Assembly (NCBI RefSeq): GCF_046098205.1
Contig: NZ_JBJURJ010000017.1
Coordinates: 136,545 to 200,544, forward strand
DNA: 64,000 nt
From: Paenibacillus_AR mesotrionivorans
GTDB taxonomy: Bacteria; Bacillota; Bacilli; Paenibacillales; NBRC-103111
Direction: 5' to 3'
Below, piece after piece: positions 27,116-36,100 of the stretch. Position 1 is the first letter of the stretch. Each line of letters opens with the position of its first letter. The translations under genes and the position numbers were made by a program. The notes below the pieces were generated by a model. The model made no database searches. It had not been told where the DNA came from and was given only the letters and a program-made list of their open reading frames with translations.

Positions 27116-27694
27116 TTGGGGGATTTCTATTTACCAGACGAAAAATGGCGGGCCATTCTGAACAATGACGCCGCATTTGACGGGCAGTTTGTATACGGCG
27201 TCAGCTCAACGGGCATTTTTTGCCGGCCTTCCTGTAAATCCAGGCCGCCCAAAAAAGAAAACACTCACATTTTTGCTACTTCCCGGGAAGCATTGGACGC
27301 CCGTTACCGGCCATGTAAACGGTGCAAGCCCACAGGAGAACGGATGCCGGATGAGGAATGGATTTCCTTGGTGACAGGATATATCCGCCGGCATTACGCC
27401 GCCCCCCTTCACCTGCAAACTTTGGCGGACATCTCCCACAGCAGCCCGTTTCACCTGCACCGGACCTTCAAACGGATCACAGGTCAAACACCGGCGGCAT
27501 ATGTCCAGCAGATCCGCATCGAACAAGCCGCAGCGGAGCTGCTTGCCACGGACAAGCCGGTTTCGGTTATTGGCACGGATGTGGGATTAGCCAATACCCC
27601 TTATTTCATTACTTTGTTCAAAAGCCAAATAGGCTGTACCCCGGCGCAATACCGGAAGCAGCATACAGGTGCAGATAAAGGAGAGTTGGAATGA
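27116..27694 (+). CDS. adaA: AdaA: methylphosphotriester repair protein and activator
   Basis: A 192-residue protein with an Ada zinc domain (Cys36, Cys40, Cys67, Cys70 in FCRPSC and PCKRC, spaced as in E. coli Ada N-terminus) and an AraC helix-turn-helix. It takes a methyl group from DNA phosphotriesters onto a cysteine and then activates the adaptive response. It starts at TTG: the near-perfect ribosome site TGGAGGTGATC lies eight to nine bases before it. It overlaps the next gene by 4 bp, the same operon order as B. subtilis adaA-adaB. Confidence 0.92.
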   Translation: MGDFYLPDEKWRAILNNDAAFDGQFVYGVSSTGIFCRPSCKSRPPKKENTHIFATSREALDARYRPCKRCKPTGERMPDEEWISLVTGYIRRHYAAPLHLQTLADISHSSPFHLHRTFKRITGQTPAAYVQQIRIEQAAAELLATDKPVSVIGTDVGLANTPYFITLFKSQIGCTPAQYRKQHTGADKGELE

Positions 27695-28227
27695 GAAGAA
27701 ACCTAAAAGGAACGCCTGTCTATTGGACGAGGTTTGCGTATGGGCCATGGCGCCTGCACGTGGCGGCGACAGAGCAAGGGCTTTGTTACGTGGGTTCAGC
27801 TGACCGCTCCTATGAGGAGCTGGAGGATTGGGCATGCAGGCGGCTTCAAGGCTGCCGCTTAACAGAAGATGCCGGCAAGCTGGCGCCCTATACTGGGCAG
27901 CTTACCGGCTATCTGCAGGGAGAACGGCAGGACTTCACCGTTCCGCTGGATTTGTACGGCACCCCATTCCAGCTTGCGGTGTGGGATGCCCTGAACAGCA
28001 TACCTTACGGGCAGACGGTAACCTATTCGGACATTGCCCACCGGTTGGATAAACCCCAGGCGTCCCGGGCCGTAGGTGCCGCCATCGGGGCCAACCCGGT
28101 TCTGATCACCGTGCCCTGCCACCGTGTAGTGGGCAAACAAGGCGCCTTAACCGGCTACCGTGGCGGCTTATCCATGAAAACCGGGCTTTTGGAGCTGGAG
28201 CGCCGCGGACTTCTTTCGCCGGTTTGA
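27691..28227 (+). CDS. adaB: AdaB: O6-alkylguanine-DNA alkyltransferase
   Basis: A 178-residue methylated-DNA-protein-cysteine methyltransferase. The acceptor is C143 in the invariant PCHRV; the preceding helix-turn-helix (SRAVGAAIGANP) and arginine finger are intact. It repairs O6-methylguanine in a suicide reaction. Translationally coupled to adaA through ATGA. It ends 10 bp before the converging CarD-like gene, with no clear terminator between them. Confidence 0.92.
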   Translation: MRRNLKGTPVYWTRFAYGPWRLHVAATEQGLCYVGSADRSYEELEDWACRRLQGCRLTEDAGKLAPYTGQLTGYLQGERQDFTVPLDLYGTPFQLAVWDALNSIPYGQTVTYSDIAHRLDKPQASRAVGAAIGANPVLITVPCHRVVGKQGALTGYRGGLSMKTGLLELERRGLLSPV

Positions 28228-28237
28228 CAGTGGCTGG

Positions 28238-28762
28238 TTAGCTATTTGCCTTTTGGGCCATAAGCTCATCCAGCGCCTCTTCAATGATCTGTTTCACATC
28301 ATCCACCGTCAACCCCAGGGCTACGGAAAATTCGTTATACAGCAGGTCCTCGGCACGCTTCAAATATTTCAAGTCCGTTTCATTCAGCTTCCGTTTGCTC
28401 AGGATAACCTCGCAGTTCCGCATGCAGATGGATTTGATGAGCTTCATAAGCGTTTCACAGGTATAATCCTGCAGGGAGGATTCATAGGCATTGGCCAGCC
28501 ATTTGGTGTTGCATGCGCTATAATCCTCCTCCTGCAGCTCCGGAAAATGCTCAAGCAGATGCTGGGCATCTGCGGAGGAAATCACCGTCCGCATCAGCAC
28601 CTTGGTATCCACAGGAGTATAGATGGTTTCCGTACTGTGCAACGGAGACAGGGTGTAATAAGATCTGGGATTTTCCCCTGCGGAGAATCCGGGGATTCCC
28701 ACCTCTTTCACTTCACAAACCCCGCTATTGCCGTAAATGACAAACTCACCTGCCTGGAACAT
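28238..28762 (-). CDS. CarD-family transcription factor
   Basis: A 174-residue protein. Residues 1-60 form the CarD/Mfd RNA-polymerase-interaction Tudor-like domain (MFQAGEFVIYGNSGVCEVKE), and the helical remainder resembles the CarD DNA-contacting bundle. CarD proteins bind the RNA polymerase beta subunit and tune open-complex stability. I chose the ATG at 28762 because AGGAGG lies eight bases upstream and homologues start here. The target genes are not evident from context. Confidence 0.87.
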   Translation of the reverse strand: MFQAGEFVIYGNSGVCEVKEVGIPGFSAGENPRSYYTLSPLHSTETIYTPVDTKVLMRTVISSADAQHLLEHFPELQEEDYSACNTKWLANAYESSLQDYTCETLMKLIKSICMRNCEVILSKRKLNETDLKYLKRAEDLLYNEFSVALGLTVDDVKQIIEEALDELMAQKANS

Positions 28763-28862
28763 TCGATATCCTCCTATTCCTGGAATATGAAAGCTTGCTG
28801 ACTTACCCGCATAAACTAATTGTACCATACATGTGTCAAGTCTTTTTTACTCTCCGTTACTA

Positions 28863-28877
28863 AATATACCATATATT
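28863..28877. repeat. AT-rich inverted repeat upstream of carD-like gene
   Basis: AATATA and TATATT around CCA form a 15-bp palindrome in the gap between the small membrane-protein gene and the CarD-like gene. A TTGACA lies about 30 bp nearer the gene. It may be an operator; evidence is weak. Confidence 0.3.
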
Positions 28878-28923
28878 AACTTATTTTTTTGATTAAATGC
28901 TTCTTATTCTCCCTAAAAGTCTC

Positions 28924-29163
28924 TTATTCCTGCGGGGAACGCTCTGTTGTCTCCTTTGGCTTCGAGGCTTGTTTTTTCAAGAAAAGCCTGGTTATGGTCA
29001 GAATAAATAAAACGGCAAACCCTTTTTGCACCCACAGGTTAAGCTTAGCCCATTCGGGCATATCCTCCTGCCAGCTCAGATTGCGAAGCTGGATCAGTCC
29101 AAACAGAAGAAACAGGACAACCAGCACCAGCAATATATCCACAATTCTGCGCGCCATTTTCAT
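28924..29163 (-). CDS. Small two-helix membrane protein
   Basis: About 79 residues with two hydrophobic segments (IVDILLVLVVLFLLFGL and GFAVLFILTITRLFL) joined by a short polar loop, and a charged Lys/Glu-rich C-terminus. The ATG at 29163 (MKMARR) has GGTGGA just upstream; an in-frame ATG six codons earlier is possible. I do not recognise the family. Confidence 0.6.
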   Translation of the reverse strand: MKMARRIVDILLVLVVLFLLFGLIQLRNLSWQEDMPEWAKLNLWVQKGFAVLFILTITRLFLKKQASKPKETTERSPQE

Positions 29164-29274
29164 AAGTCCACCACTATTCATGCGTTATTGGCCTGCTCAC
29201 ATTCCTTCGCGAATACTGGAAGCTTCTTCTATTCTAGTTCATTTTCCCTGCGTTGAATATAAAGGATGTTCCCA

Positions 29275-29318
29275 TTGACAATTTCATACATCAGGTTTAT
29301 GGTTGAATTATTATTCAA
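29275..29318 (+). promoter_or_regulatory. TetR-gene promoter with overlapping operator
   Basis: TTGACA (29275-29280), 17 bp, then TATGGT (29298-29303). The inverted repeat TTGAATTATTATTCAA (29303-29318) overlaps the -10 end and the expected start of transcription, the usual place for a TetR-type autorepressor operator. A strong ribosome site, AAAAAGGAGG, follows at 29324-29333. Confidence 0.6.
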
Positions 29319-29341
29319 TCAATAAAAAGGAGGTTTCCCCT

Positions 29342-29944
29342 ATCCCCCGCACACAGGACCAAAACCGCCAAATTAAAGAGGCAACCCAAGATAAAATTCT
29401 GGATGCCGCCTTGCTGCTCTTCGCTCATAACGGTCTGGCGGCAACCAATATTGCTGGTATCGCCAAGGAGGCAGGAATCAGCACCGGGCTTTTGTACCAT
29501 TATTTTGCGTCCAAGGAAGTTCTTTTTTATGAGCTGGTTAAACGTGCGGTCAGCTTTTCCGGTGAAGCCATGTCGCGTTACAGGGGCAATCCAGGAACAG
29601 CCAAGGAACGGCTCCAGCTTATCTCCCGTTCCCTGACGGATATTCTGCAGCGCGGCACCAAAACCGCCCAGTATTTCACCTTGATGCTGCAAGCCGGATT
29701 GGTGCGGGACGGGAGCATGTCCCCCCATTTGACCAACTCCACTCTCCCCTTCAAAATTTTAGCCGGGTTGATTGAAGAGGGGCAGCAGGAGGGTACCTTC
29801 AAGCAGGGCGATCCCATGCAGCTGGCTATTCTATATTGGGCTTCGCTTCAAGGCCTTTGTGCGTTCCGGCTGACCATGAGGGAATTTTTCCAGTGTCCCG
29901 GCCCGGAACTTCTGGATGGGGTACTGCTGAAGGAAGAAGCTTGA
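29342..29944 (+). CDS. TetR-family regulator, apparent ATC start
   Basis: About 200 residues. The N-terminal TetR helix-turn-helix (TNIAGIAKEAGISTGLLYHYFASKE) and helical ligand domain are complete, and homologous TetR proteins begin Met-Pro-Arg-Thr. Here the codon at that place is ATC, eight bases after a perfect GGAGG (29329-29333). The in-frame TTG at 29303 lies inside the predicted -10 box, so it should not be in the mRNA. Initiation at ATC, a mutated ATG, or a sequence error are the options. The gene leads an operon with an acyltransferase-like protein and an amino-acid permease. Confidence 0.8.
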   Translation: MPRTQDQNRQIKEATQDKILDAALLLFAHNGLAATNIAGIAKEAGISTGLLYHYFASKEVLFYELVKRAVSFSGEAMSRYRGNPGTAKERLQLISRSLTDILQRGTKTAQYFTLMLQAGLVRDGSMSPHLTNSTLPFKILAGLIEEGQQEGTFKQGDPMQLAILYWASLQGLCAFRLTMREFFQCPGPELLDGVLLKEEA

Positions 29945-29976
29945 TAAGACTATTTTATGAGAGAGGCGGAGTCAAA

Positions 29977-31278
29977 ATGAATATACTTTCAGGAGCCGCA
30001 ACAGGTCAGGATTGGGCCAATCAGATTGCCCACATCCAGGATTCCAATTCATTGCTTCATATTATTGCAGAGTTTGAGTCTGCACTGGATGACAACATAT
30101 TGAGGCAGGCGGTGCTGCAATCCCTTCAAGCAGAGCCCGTCCTAGCCTGCCGCTTCGATGACACCCAAGCTCCGCCTTGCTGGATGCCCATACAGCTGCA
30201 CAAACCGGAAGATTGGCTCCGAATAAGCTCAACGGATTCTGCTGAAAACAGTATCCGTCATTTTATTGAAGAGCTTCCTCTTGAAGAAGGACGGCAGCTG
30301 CTGGTCCAACTGATCCACAGTCCCACAGCCGATGCGCTTTGCATCAAGCTGGACCATGCCTGCTGTGACGGCGGAGGCGCGAAGGCGTATCTGCAGCTTC
30401 TCTGCGGCATCTACAACGGGTTATATCTGGAGCAGACCGGATCGGGTGGGCAAGGTCTTGAGAAAGGCATAACCTCCCGATTTCCGGAACGCTCCTCCAA
30501 GCAGGTTTATGAAGCCGCCGGCATCCAGGATATTCGTCAGGCTTACAAGCCGAAGAAGGACATGCCGCTTCCCTCTGTCACTATTCCCTTCCAGGAGGGA
30601 ACCTCCGGTCAAGCCCGTTATACTATTATTCGTGTGCCGTTTGCCGACTTGCGTCCTCGGGAAGAAGGTTTCACCATCAACGATATGCTACTCGCGGCTT
30701 TAACCCGTGTTTTGGCAGGGCTGGAGCATGGTTCATCGGATCATAACGAGGACATCCGCCAAACCGCCGTTAATCTGACTATTGACTTACGGAGATATTT
30801 TCCCTCCGGTCAGCAGCCCGGGGTATGCAACCTGTCCGGGATGGAAAAGCTGGCTGTGCCTATCCCTCCGGACGAAGAATTTGGACAAACTGTCAAGCGG
30901 GTTCATGAGACGATGGCGGCTGTTAAGGGATGCAGTCCGGGTCTGCACAGCGCCGTCTCCATGGATTTCCTGGCCAGGCTTCCTTATCCGCAGGCGCAAG
31001 CCATGCTCCTGCAGGCTAGCTCCCGGGTAAAAGCAGCCGGACAATCCGCCCCCATTTTCTCCAATTTAGGCTGGATTGTGTCTGATAAGCTTCAATTCGG
31101 GGAAGCCTCTGCTAGACGTATATATGCCGTCACCCCTGCCATGCATGCACCGGCTTTTATGCTGGGGGCCAGCTCCTACGGAGAAGAGCTAACACTTGCC
31201 GCCTCTTATTTCGAACAGGAGCGCAGCCGGGAAGCGGTTCGTTTACTGCTGGAAGCCATCGCTGACCAATTGATATAA
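29977..31278 (+). CDS. Condensation-fold acyltransferase-like protein
   Basis: A 433-residue protein of the CoA-dependent acyltransferase / NRPS condensation superfamily. The catalytic HxxxDG is present as HACCDG (H127, D131), in the right place for the N-terminal lobe, and the C-terminal lobe carries NLTIDLRRYFPS, resembling alcohol acetyltransferase and PapA-type proteins. It is stand-alone, without carrier or adenylation domains. Substrates unknown. It follows the TetR gene by 32 bp (SD AGGCGGAG) and is followed by an amino-acid permease, so N- or O-acylation of an amino-acid-derived compound is one possibility. Confidence 0.72.
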   Translation: MNILSGAATGQDWANQIAHIQDSNSLLHIIAEFESALDDNILRQAVLQSLQAEPVLACRFDDTQAPPCWMPIQLHKPEDWLRISSTDSAENSIRHFIEELPLEEGRQLLVQLIHSPTADALCIKLDHACCDGGGAKAYLQLLCGIYNGLYLEQTGSGGQGLEKGITSRFPERSSKQVYEAAGIQDIRQAYKPKKDMPLPSVTIPFQEGTSGQARYTIIRVPFADLRPREEGFTINDMLLAALTRVLAGLEHGSSDHNEDIRQTAVNLTIDLRRYFPSGQQPGVCNLSGMEKLAVPIPPDEEFGQTVKRVHETMAAVKGCSPGLHSAVSMDFLARLPYPQAQAMLLQASSRVKAAGQSAPIFSNLGWIVSDKLQFGEASARRIYAVTPAMHAPAFMLGASSYGEELTLAASYFEQERSREAVRLLLEAIADQLI

Positions 31279-31355
31279 AAGGATTGTCCAAATCTGACAT
31301 TCAAGGTAAACTAGACAAGTCTGTATTTTGGAAACAATCAGGGGGCTTGTCAATC

Positions 31356-32711
31356 GTGAGCGGAAATGACGATTCATTGCAAAAAAAGCTCCGGCCGCGG
31401 CATATCAGCTTTATGGCCATGGGCGGAGTCATCGGCACCGGGATCTTCAAGGGCAGTGCCGAAACCATCGGCATCGCCGGACCCGGTATCGTGCTGTCCT
31501 ACGTATTTGCAGGGCTGCTGCTGCTGGTGGTCATGGGGGCCATTGCGGAGATGGCTACGGTGTACTCCAATAAGAACATGAAGGATTTTATCCGCGACGC
31601 CTTCGGCGAACGCCTGTCCTTCATCGTGGGCTGGCTATATTGCTTCATGTGGCTGACGGTGTGTGTTATCGAAGTGCTGGCGGCGGGAAGCTTCCTCCAG
31701 TATTGGCTGCCGGACATGCCCTTGTGGCTCCTGACGTTAGCCAGCGCTGCGTTGATCCTCATTATTAATATGATGAGTGTCGGCGGCTTCGGGGAAACGG
31801 AATTTTGGCTGGCCGGCATCAAAATCACGATGATCATTGTGTTTATTGTGCTAGGCGCGGGCATCCTGTTCGGAATTATCCCCGTAACAGACGCTCCTTC
31901 GCTGACGCAGAACTTTACGGAGCACGGCGGCTTCTTCCCGCAGGGCTTTACCGCCATCTTCTCCGGTTTGCTGGTGGTTATGTTCTCTTATGGCGGATCG
32001 GAGCTTATCGGACTGACCTTGACAGAGGCTCAAGATGCGGAGAAGGTTCTGCCCCGGGTGGTCAAAAGCTTCATTCTCCGGGTGGTCCTGTTCTACACCC
32101 TGCCCATTCTCATCATCTGCGGCCTGATTCCATGGGACCAGCTGGACGGACATACCAGCCCCTTCGTGCAGGTGCTGGCTTCCATCGGCCTGAAGGGCTC
32201 CGCCCATGTGATGAATTTCATTCTGATCACAGCCGTTCTGTCTGCGGCCAACTCCGGGATTTACGGCGCTACGCGGATGCTCCACTCCATGGCCTCGCAG
32301 GGTGAAGCACCGGCGGCTCTGGCCCGCACCTCCCGCAAGGGTGTGCCGGTGAACAGCCTGAAGCTGTGCGCGGTAATCCTCGGTGTGGGTGCAATGCTGG
32401 CTTACTTCTATCAAGACAGCCTGTTCCGGATTCTCATGGCGGTGCCGGGCTTTGTGGTGCTGCTGGTCTGGATCAGCATCTGCCTCTCCCAGCTGAAGCT
32501 GCGCAAAAGCTATCCCAAGGAGCCCGGCTTCAAGGTTTGGGGCTACCCGTACATCACCATCATCACCATCGGCTGTTTGGCGGTTATCGCCTGCCTGTTC
32601 CTGGTGGATGCCCAGAACCGGGTCAGCATCGGCGCTTGTATCGCTGTTGTGGTACTGCTGGCGGTATGGTCTTTTATCAAGTTTAAGGGCAATCGTGCGG
32701 GTTCCCAATAA
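31356..32711 (+). CDS. AAT-family amino-acid permease
   Basis: A 451-residue secondary transporter with about 12 membrane segments. The family signature LRPRHISFMAMGGVIGTGIF opens helix 1, and SYGGSELIGLT lies in the expected helix. I chose the GTG at 31356, preceded by GGGGG; the frame opens at a TTG at 31284 with a ribosome site too close, and homologues start near the GTG. Probably amino acid/H+ symport at the cytoplasmic membrane; which amino acid is not clear. Third gene of the TetR operon. Confidence 0.88.
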   Translation: MSGNDDSLQKKLRPRHISFMAMGGVIGTGIFKGSAETIGIAGPGIVLSYVFAGLLLLVVMGAIAEMATVYSNKNMKDFIRDAFGERLSFIVGWLYCFMWLTVCVIEVLAAGSFLQYWLPDMPLWLLTLASAALILIINMMSVGGFGETEFWLAGIKITMIIVFIVLGAGILFGIIPVTDAPSLTQNFTEHGGFFPQGFTAIFSGLLVVMFSYGGSELIGLTLTEAQDAEKVLPRVVKSFILRVVLFYTLPILIICGLIPWDQLDGHTSPFVQVLASIGLKGSAHVMNFILITAVLSAANSGIYGATRMLHSMASQGEAPAALARTSRKGVPVNSLKLCAVILGVGAMLAYFYQDSLFRILMAVPGFVVLLVWISICLSQLKLRKSYPKEPGFKVWGYPYITIITIGCLAVIACLFLVDAQNRVSIGACIAVVVLLAVWSFIKFKGNRAGSQ

Positions 32712-32769
32712 ACATTCCGGATAGGATGCCGCGGGAATCGCTGCTGTTTAGAAAAGCAGGGCATCGAAC

Positions 32770-32943
32770 ATGAAATTTCGTGTTTAATTTCCCGTTTGCA
32801 GGCGGTTCGGCCCTGTATATATGAAATTTCATATATAATTCAGCGATATGTGGCCTGGGCGGCGATTTATATATGATATTTCGAGTACAATGCCCTGAAT
32901 CGGGTCAAAAGCGGCTGTACGAACATGATTTTTCGAGTACAAT
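32770..32943. repeat. Four 19-bp direct repeats at 51-52 bp period
   Basis: ATGAAATTTCGTGTTTAAT (32770), ATGAAATTTCATATATAAT (32821), ATGATATTTCGAGTACAAT (32873) and ATGATTTTTCGAGTACAAT (32925) are spaced 51, 52 and 52 bp. The 32-33 bp between them is less conserved but tends to end in GCGG...TGTAT. The array fills the gap between the permease and the terminator at 32967. No gene is visible in this 429-bp gap (32712-33140). Confidence 0.8.
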
Positions 32944-32966
32944 GTCCGGCAACGGGCAGCGTATGC

Positions 32967-33007
32967 TAAAAAAAGCATGGCTCCTTGTGGGGAGTCCATG
33001 CTTTTTT
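32967..33007. terminator. Bidirectional terminator between permease and cobN
   Basis: The stem AAAAAGCATGG...CCATGCTTTTT has an inner CTCC/GGAG pairing, a TTGTGG loop, and A- and T-tracts on both sides. It serves the permease transcript (plus) and the cobN transcript (minus). Confidence 0.85.
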
Positions 33008-33140
33008 ATTTGCCGGACGATGGGAAGGGCCGAGGATTAGCGGGCGGACCCGATGGACGGTGGGCCACCGTGTGCAAATCCGATGGTGAGTGGACCGGAC
33101 TTGGGTGGCCAGAGGTGGATGGATCGGGCAGACTATCGGG

Positions 33141-36100
33141 TTAGCAAGTGACCCCGCCCTCCAGCTCCCCTTCCAGTTCCATGTAGCGGCTGCGAAGCTG
33201 CTCCAGCTCCTCCTCGGAGGCGTCCCAATACCGGCGCTGATGGCTTTCCAAGAGACTCTCCAGCGCCTGATGGTAGGCCCAGCGGTTATTCTCCTCCATC
33301 CGCCGGCTCCTCTCCTCATCCGCTACATAAGCCTGATGCAGCTCCGAAAACATCCAGGAATCCACCTTGCCGGTGGTTGCCGCCAATCCCAGCATATTCC
33401 CGAAGCGTTCGGCAATTTTCTGCGCCCCGTGGAACGGATGCTCCAGAAGCCCGTTGATCCAGGTAGGATTCAGCAGCCTTGTGCGCAGCCCTCTCCCGAT
33501 AGCCGCCGCGGCATCCTCCGAATGCGGACGCAGCCCGGTGGTATCCGAAATAAAGATATCAGCGTCCGTCCCCTTCAGCATACTAACCGATTTGGCCAAC
33601 CCGCCGAAAAACTCATAAAAATGATCCAGATCGGTGACCTCATGCTCATGGTCGCTGCGCACCTGGGATACCAGCTCCACCGAACCGAGACGGTCGGCAA
33701 ACAGCTCCCCCGCTTCTTTTCCCCGGCTGGCGCCGCTGTACACATACTTGAGGCTGTTCAGATAGGATTGGCCCAGCTCGGCTTCCTGAGTCCAGGCTTT
33801 GGTCTCCACCAGCTTGGTGAGATTGGTGCCATACTCTGCCGCCGCGGGGCCGAAAATCCGGGCGCAGGCCAGATCCCAGGCCTCCGTCTCCTCATAACCC
33901 TCCGCCAGCAGCTTGCGGTACTGGGTCAGGGTATGCTGCCTGAACCGGTTCTCCTCCTCCGTTTCGTCAAGGTCGGAGACCTGCCGGAACAGCTCATTCA
34001 GCGTTTCCAGCAAATTGGGGAACATATCCCGGAAGAAGCCGCAGATGGTCACCACCACATTCAGCCTGGGCCGCCCCAGCTCACAGAGAGGGATAATTTC
34101 AAATACCGGCTGGTTGAACCGGCTTCTCCCGGCAATACGGACCCCCATCAGCCGGAGAATCTGCCCGAAGGTCTCCCCTTGAGTCCGGGAGGTTTCCAGC
34201 CCCCACATGACCAGGGCAGTGGTATCCGGAACATGGCCGTGGCGGCGTTGATAAAGCTCCACCACATTGTCGGCAATGGCCGCCCCTCTGGAGGCAGCGG
34301 TATCACTAGGGACCGACCGGCAGTCAAATTGGTAGAGATTATAGCCGGTAGGCAAAATGTCCGGGTGCCGGATGGCATCTCCCGCCAACCGGGCCGGAGA
34401 ATATTCCCCATCCAACAGACGGATGAGCTGGTCCAGCTCCAGATTGGAGGATGCCAGGCGGAAGGCCTCCCGGCCGAACTGCCAGGTTTTGGCCCAAGCC
34501 TCCTGCAGAGCTGCGTTGTCGGAAGCCATGGAAGGAATCACACCCGTTTCTGCAAACCGTGCTGTTAGCGCAGTAACCATGTCATCCAAACGCTGCAGCT
34601 CCGCTGTATGGCTGCCGGCTGTCAGCTGCTCATAGTCCAGCCCCGCCGCCTCTGCCACCAGCCCTTGCAGGGAACGGACCTCATGTCGGTCATGACGGAG
34701 GACGAACTTCATATATGAGGCTGCCTCCTCCCTGTCATATCCCTGCCCCAGCACATGCAGACCGGCAGGAATCAGGGAACGCCGCATCCGGTAGATTTCA
34801 TCCTCAATGGCCTCGGCATCCTCCGCCTTCAGATGCAATTCATCGGCTTTCTTCATAATCCGGGTCCAGATGTCCGGGCATTGGCCGGGGTTCAGCTTTT
34901 CCGCCTGATGATTTTCGTTCAGAAGGGCATCCAGCAGGATGTATTCGCCATACAGCTCGCTTTCCACAAAAGGAGGGGACTGGTAGCTCATCAGCACCGC
35001 ATGGCTGCGGCGTTTAGCCACCATGGCCTCTGCGGGATTGCCCACATAGTAGTAATACAGATGGGGCAGCTCCCCAACCAGCTCATCCGGCAGACATGTC
35101 CCGGACATGCCGGTTTCCTTACCTGCCATAAATTCCAGCGTGCCATGAGTCCCTACGTGGAGAACAGCATCGGCTTTGAATTCCTCCCGGAGATAATGGT
35201 AGAAGGCCTGATACTGATAAGGCGGGAGCAGTGACCGGTCATGGTAGGCTTTTTCGGATTGTTCATGAATCCCTCTGGCCGGCTGCAGCCCGATAAACAC
35301 ATTGCCGTTGACCAATCCAGGAATCAGATAACTGCCCCCGTCGCTCATGATTTCCCCCGGAGGCGGACCCCATTGTTTCTCCATCTCCGCCCGGTGGGGA
35401 TAATGACGGAAATATGCTTCGCACCGGGTGTGGGGGTAACGCAGCATAGAGGCTGAACCACCTTCGTCCCTCCATTGGGCAGAGTTGATCCGGCCTTCAC
35501 CCACAAACGCTTCCCGTAGCTCCGCAGCGGACATCTCCTGAACGTCGTAGCCGGATTGCTTCAGTCTGGTCAGCAACCGGGAAACGGATTCGAAGGTGTC
35601 TATAAAGGAGCCCCCAAAAAGATGGGCTTCCCCCGGCGGATAATTGTAGCAAAGGATGGACAGCCGTTTGTCATGGCGCGGTTTGGCTTGAAGCGCCAGC
35701 CACCGCCGGATCTTGGCGGCCAGACGGTCCGCCCGCTCCCCGATCAGGGACAGAGTCCGCCACTTGATACCAAACTCCTCTTGGAAACCCTCCTCATCCA
35801 TCGCCGCCAGGGGCAACAGCTCAATGGCCCCATCCAGCTCGGGCAGCATCATCTGCACCAGGAACTCTCCGGGGGACAAGCCCTCCGGGGAGTCCTCCCA
35901 TTCCTGGCGCAGGCGTTTGGACAGGAACACCGGGTGCAGAAGCGGCGCTTTAAGCTCCTCTAGAAGCGTCAGCACCGCCGATGAATCCCCGCCCACCGGT
36001 CCGGCGCCAAGACGGAAAGGAATAAAATTCACCACCATGTTGACTGCGCCGCTTGAGGGGCTGCCATACATCAATAACTCCCGCAGCTGCGCCACATCCA

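Noticed and set aside
29303..29341. TTG start giving a 13-residue longer TetR protein
   Set aside because: The TTG overlaps the predicted -10 box and operator, and the strong ribosome site lies downstream of it.
31851..32708. 285-codon minus-strand frame opposite the amino-acid permease
   Set aside because: Shadow frame rich in His, Gln and Asp; the opposite strand encodes a clear AAT permease.
32770..32943. CRISPR array (19-bp repeats with 32-33 bp spacers)
   Set aside because: Repeats differ from each other at several positions, only four copies exist, spacers share sequence with one another, and no cas gene is in the window.
33090..34568. 492-codon plus-strand frame opposite cobN
   Set aside because: Antisense shadow of a conserved gene with high-GC codons; no ribosome site and no recognisable domain.
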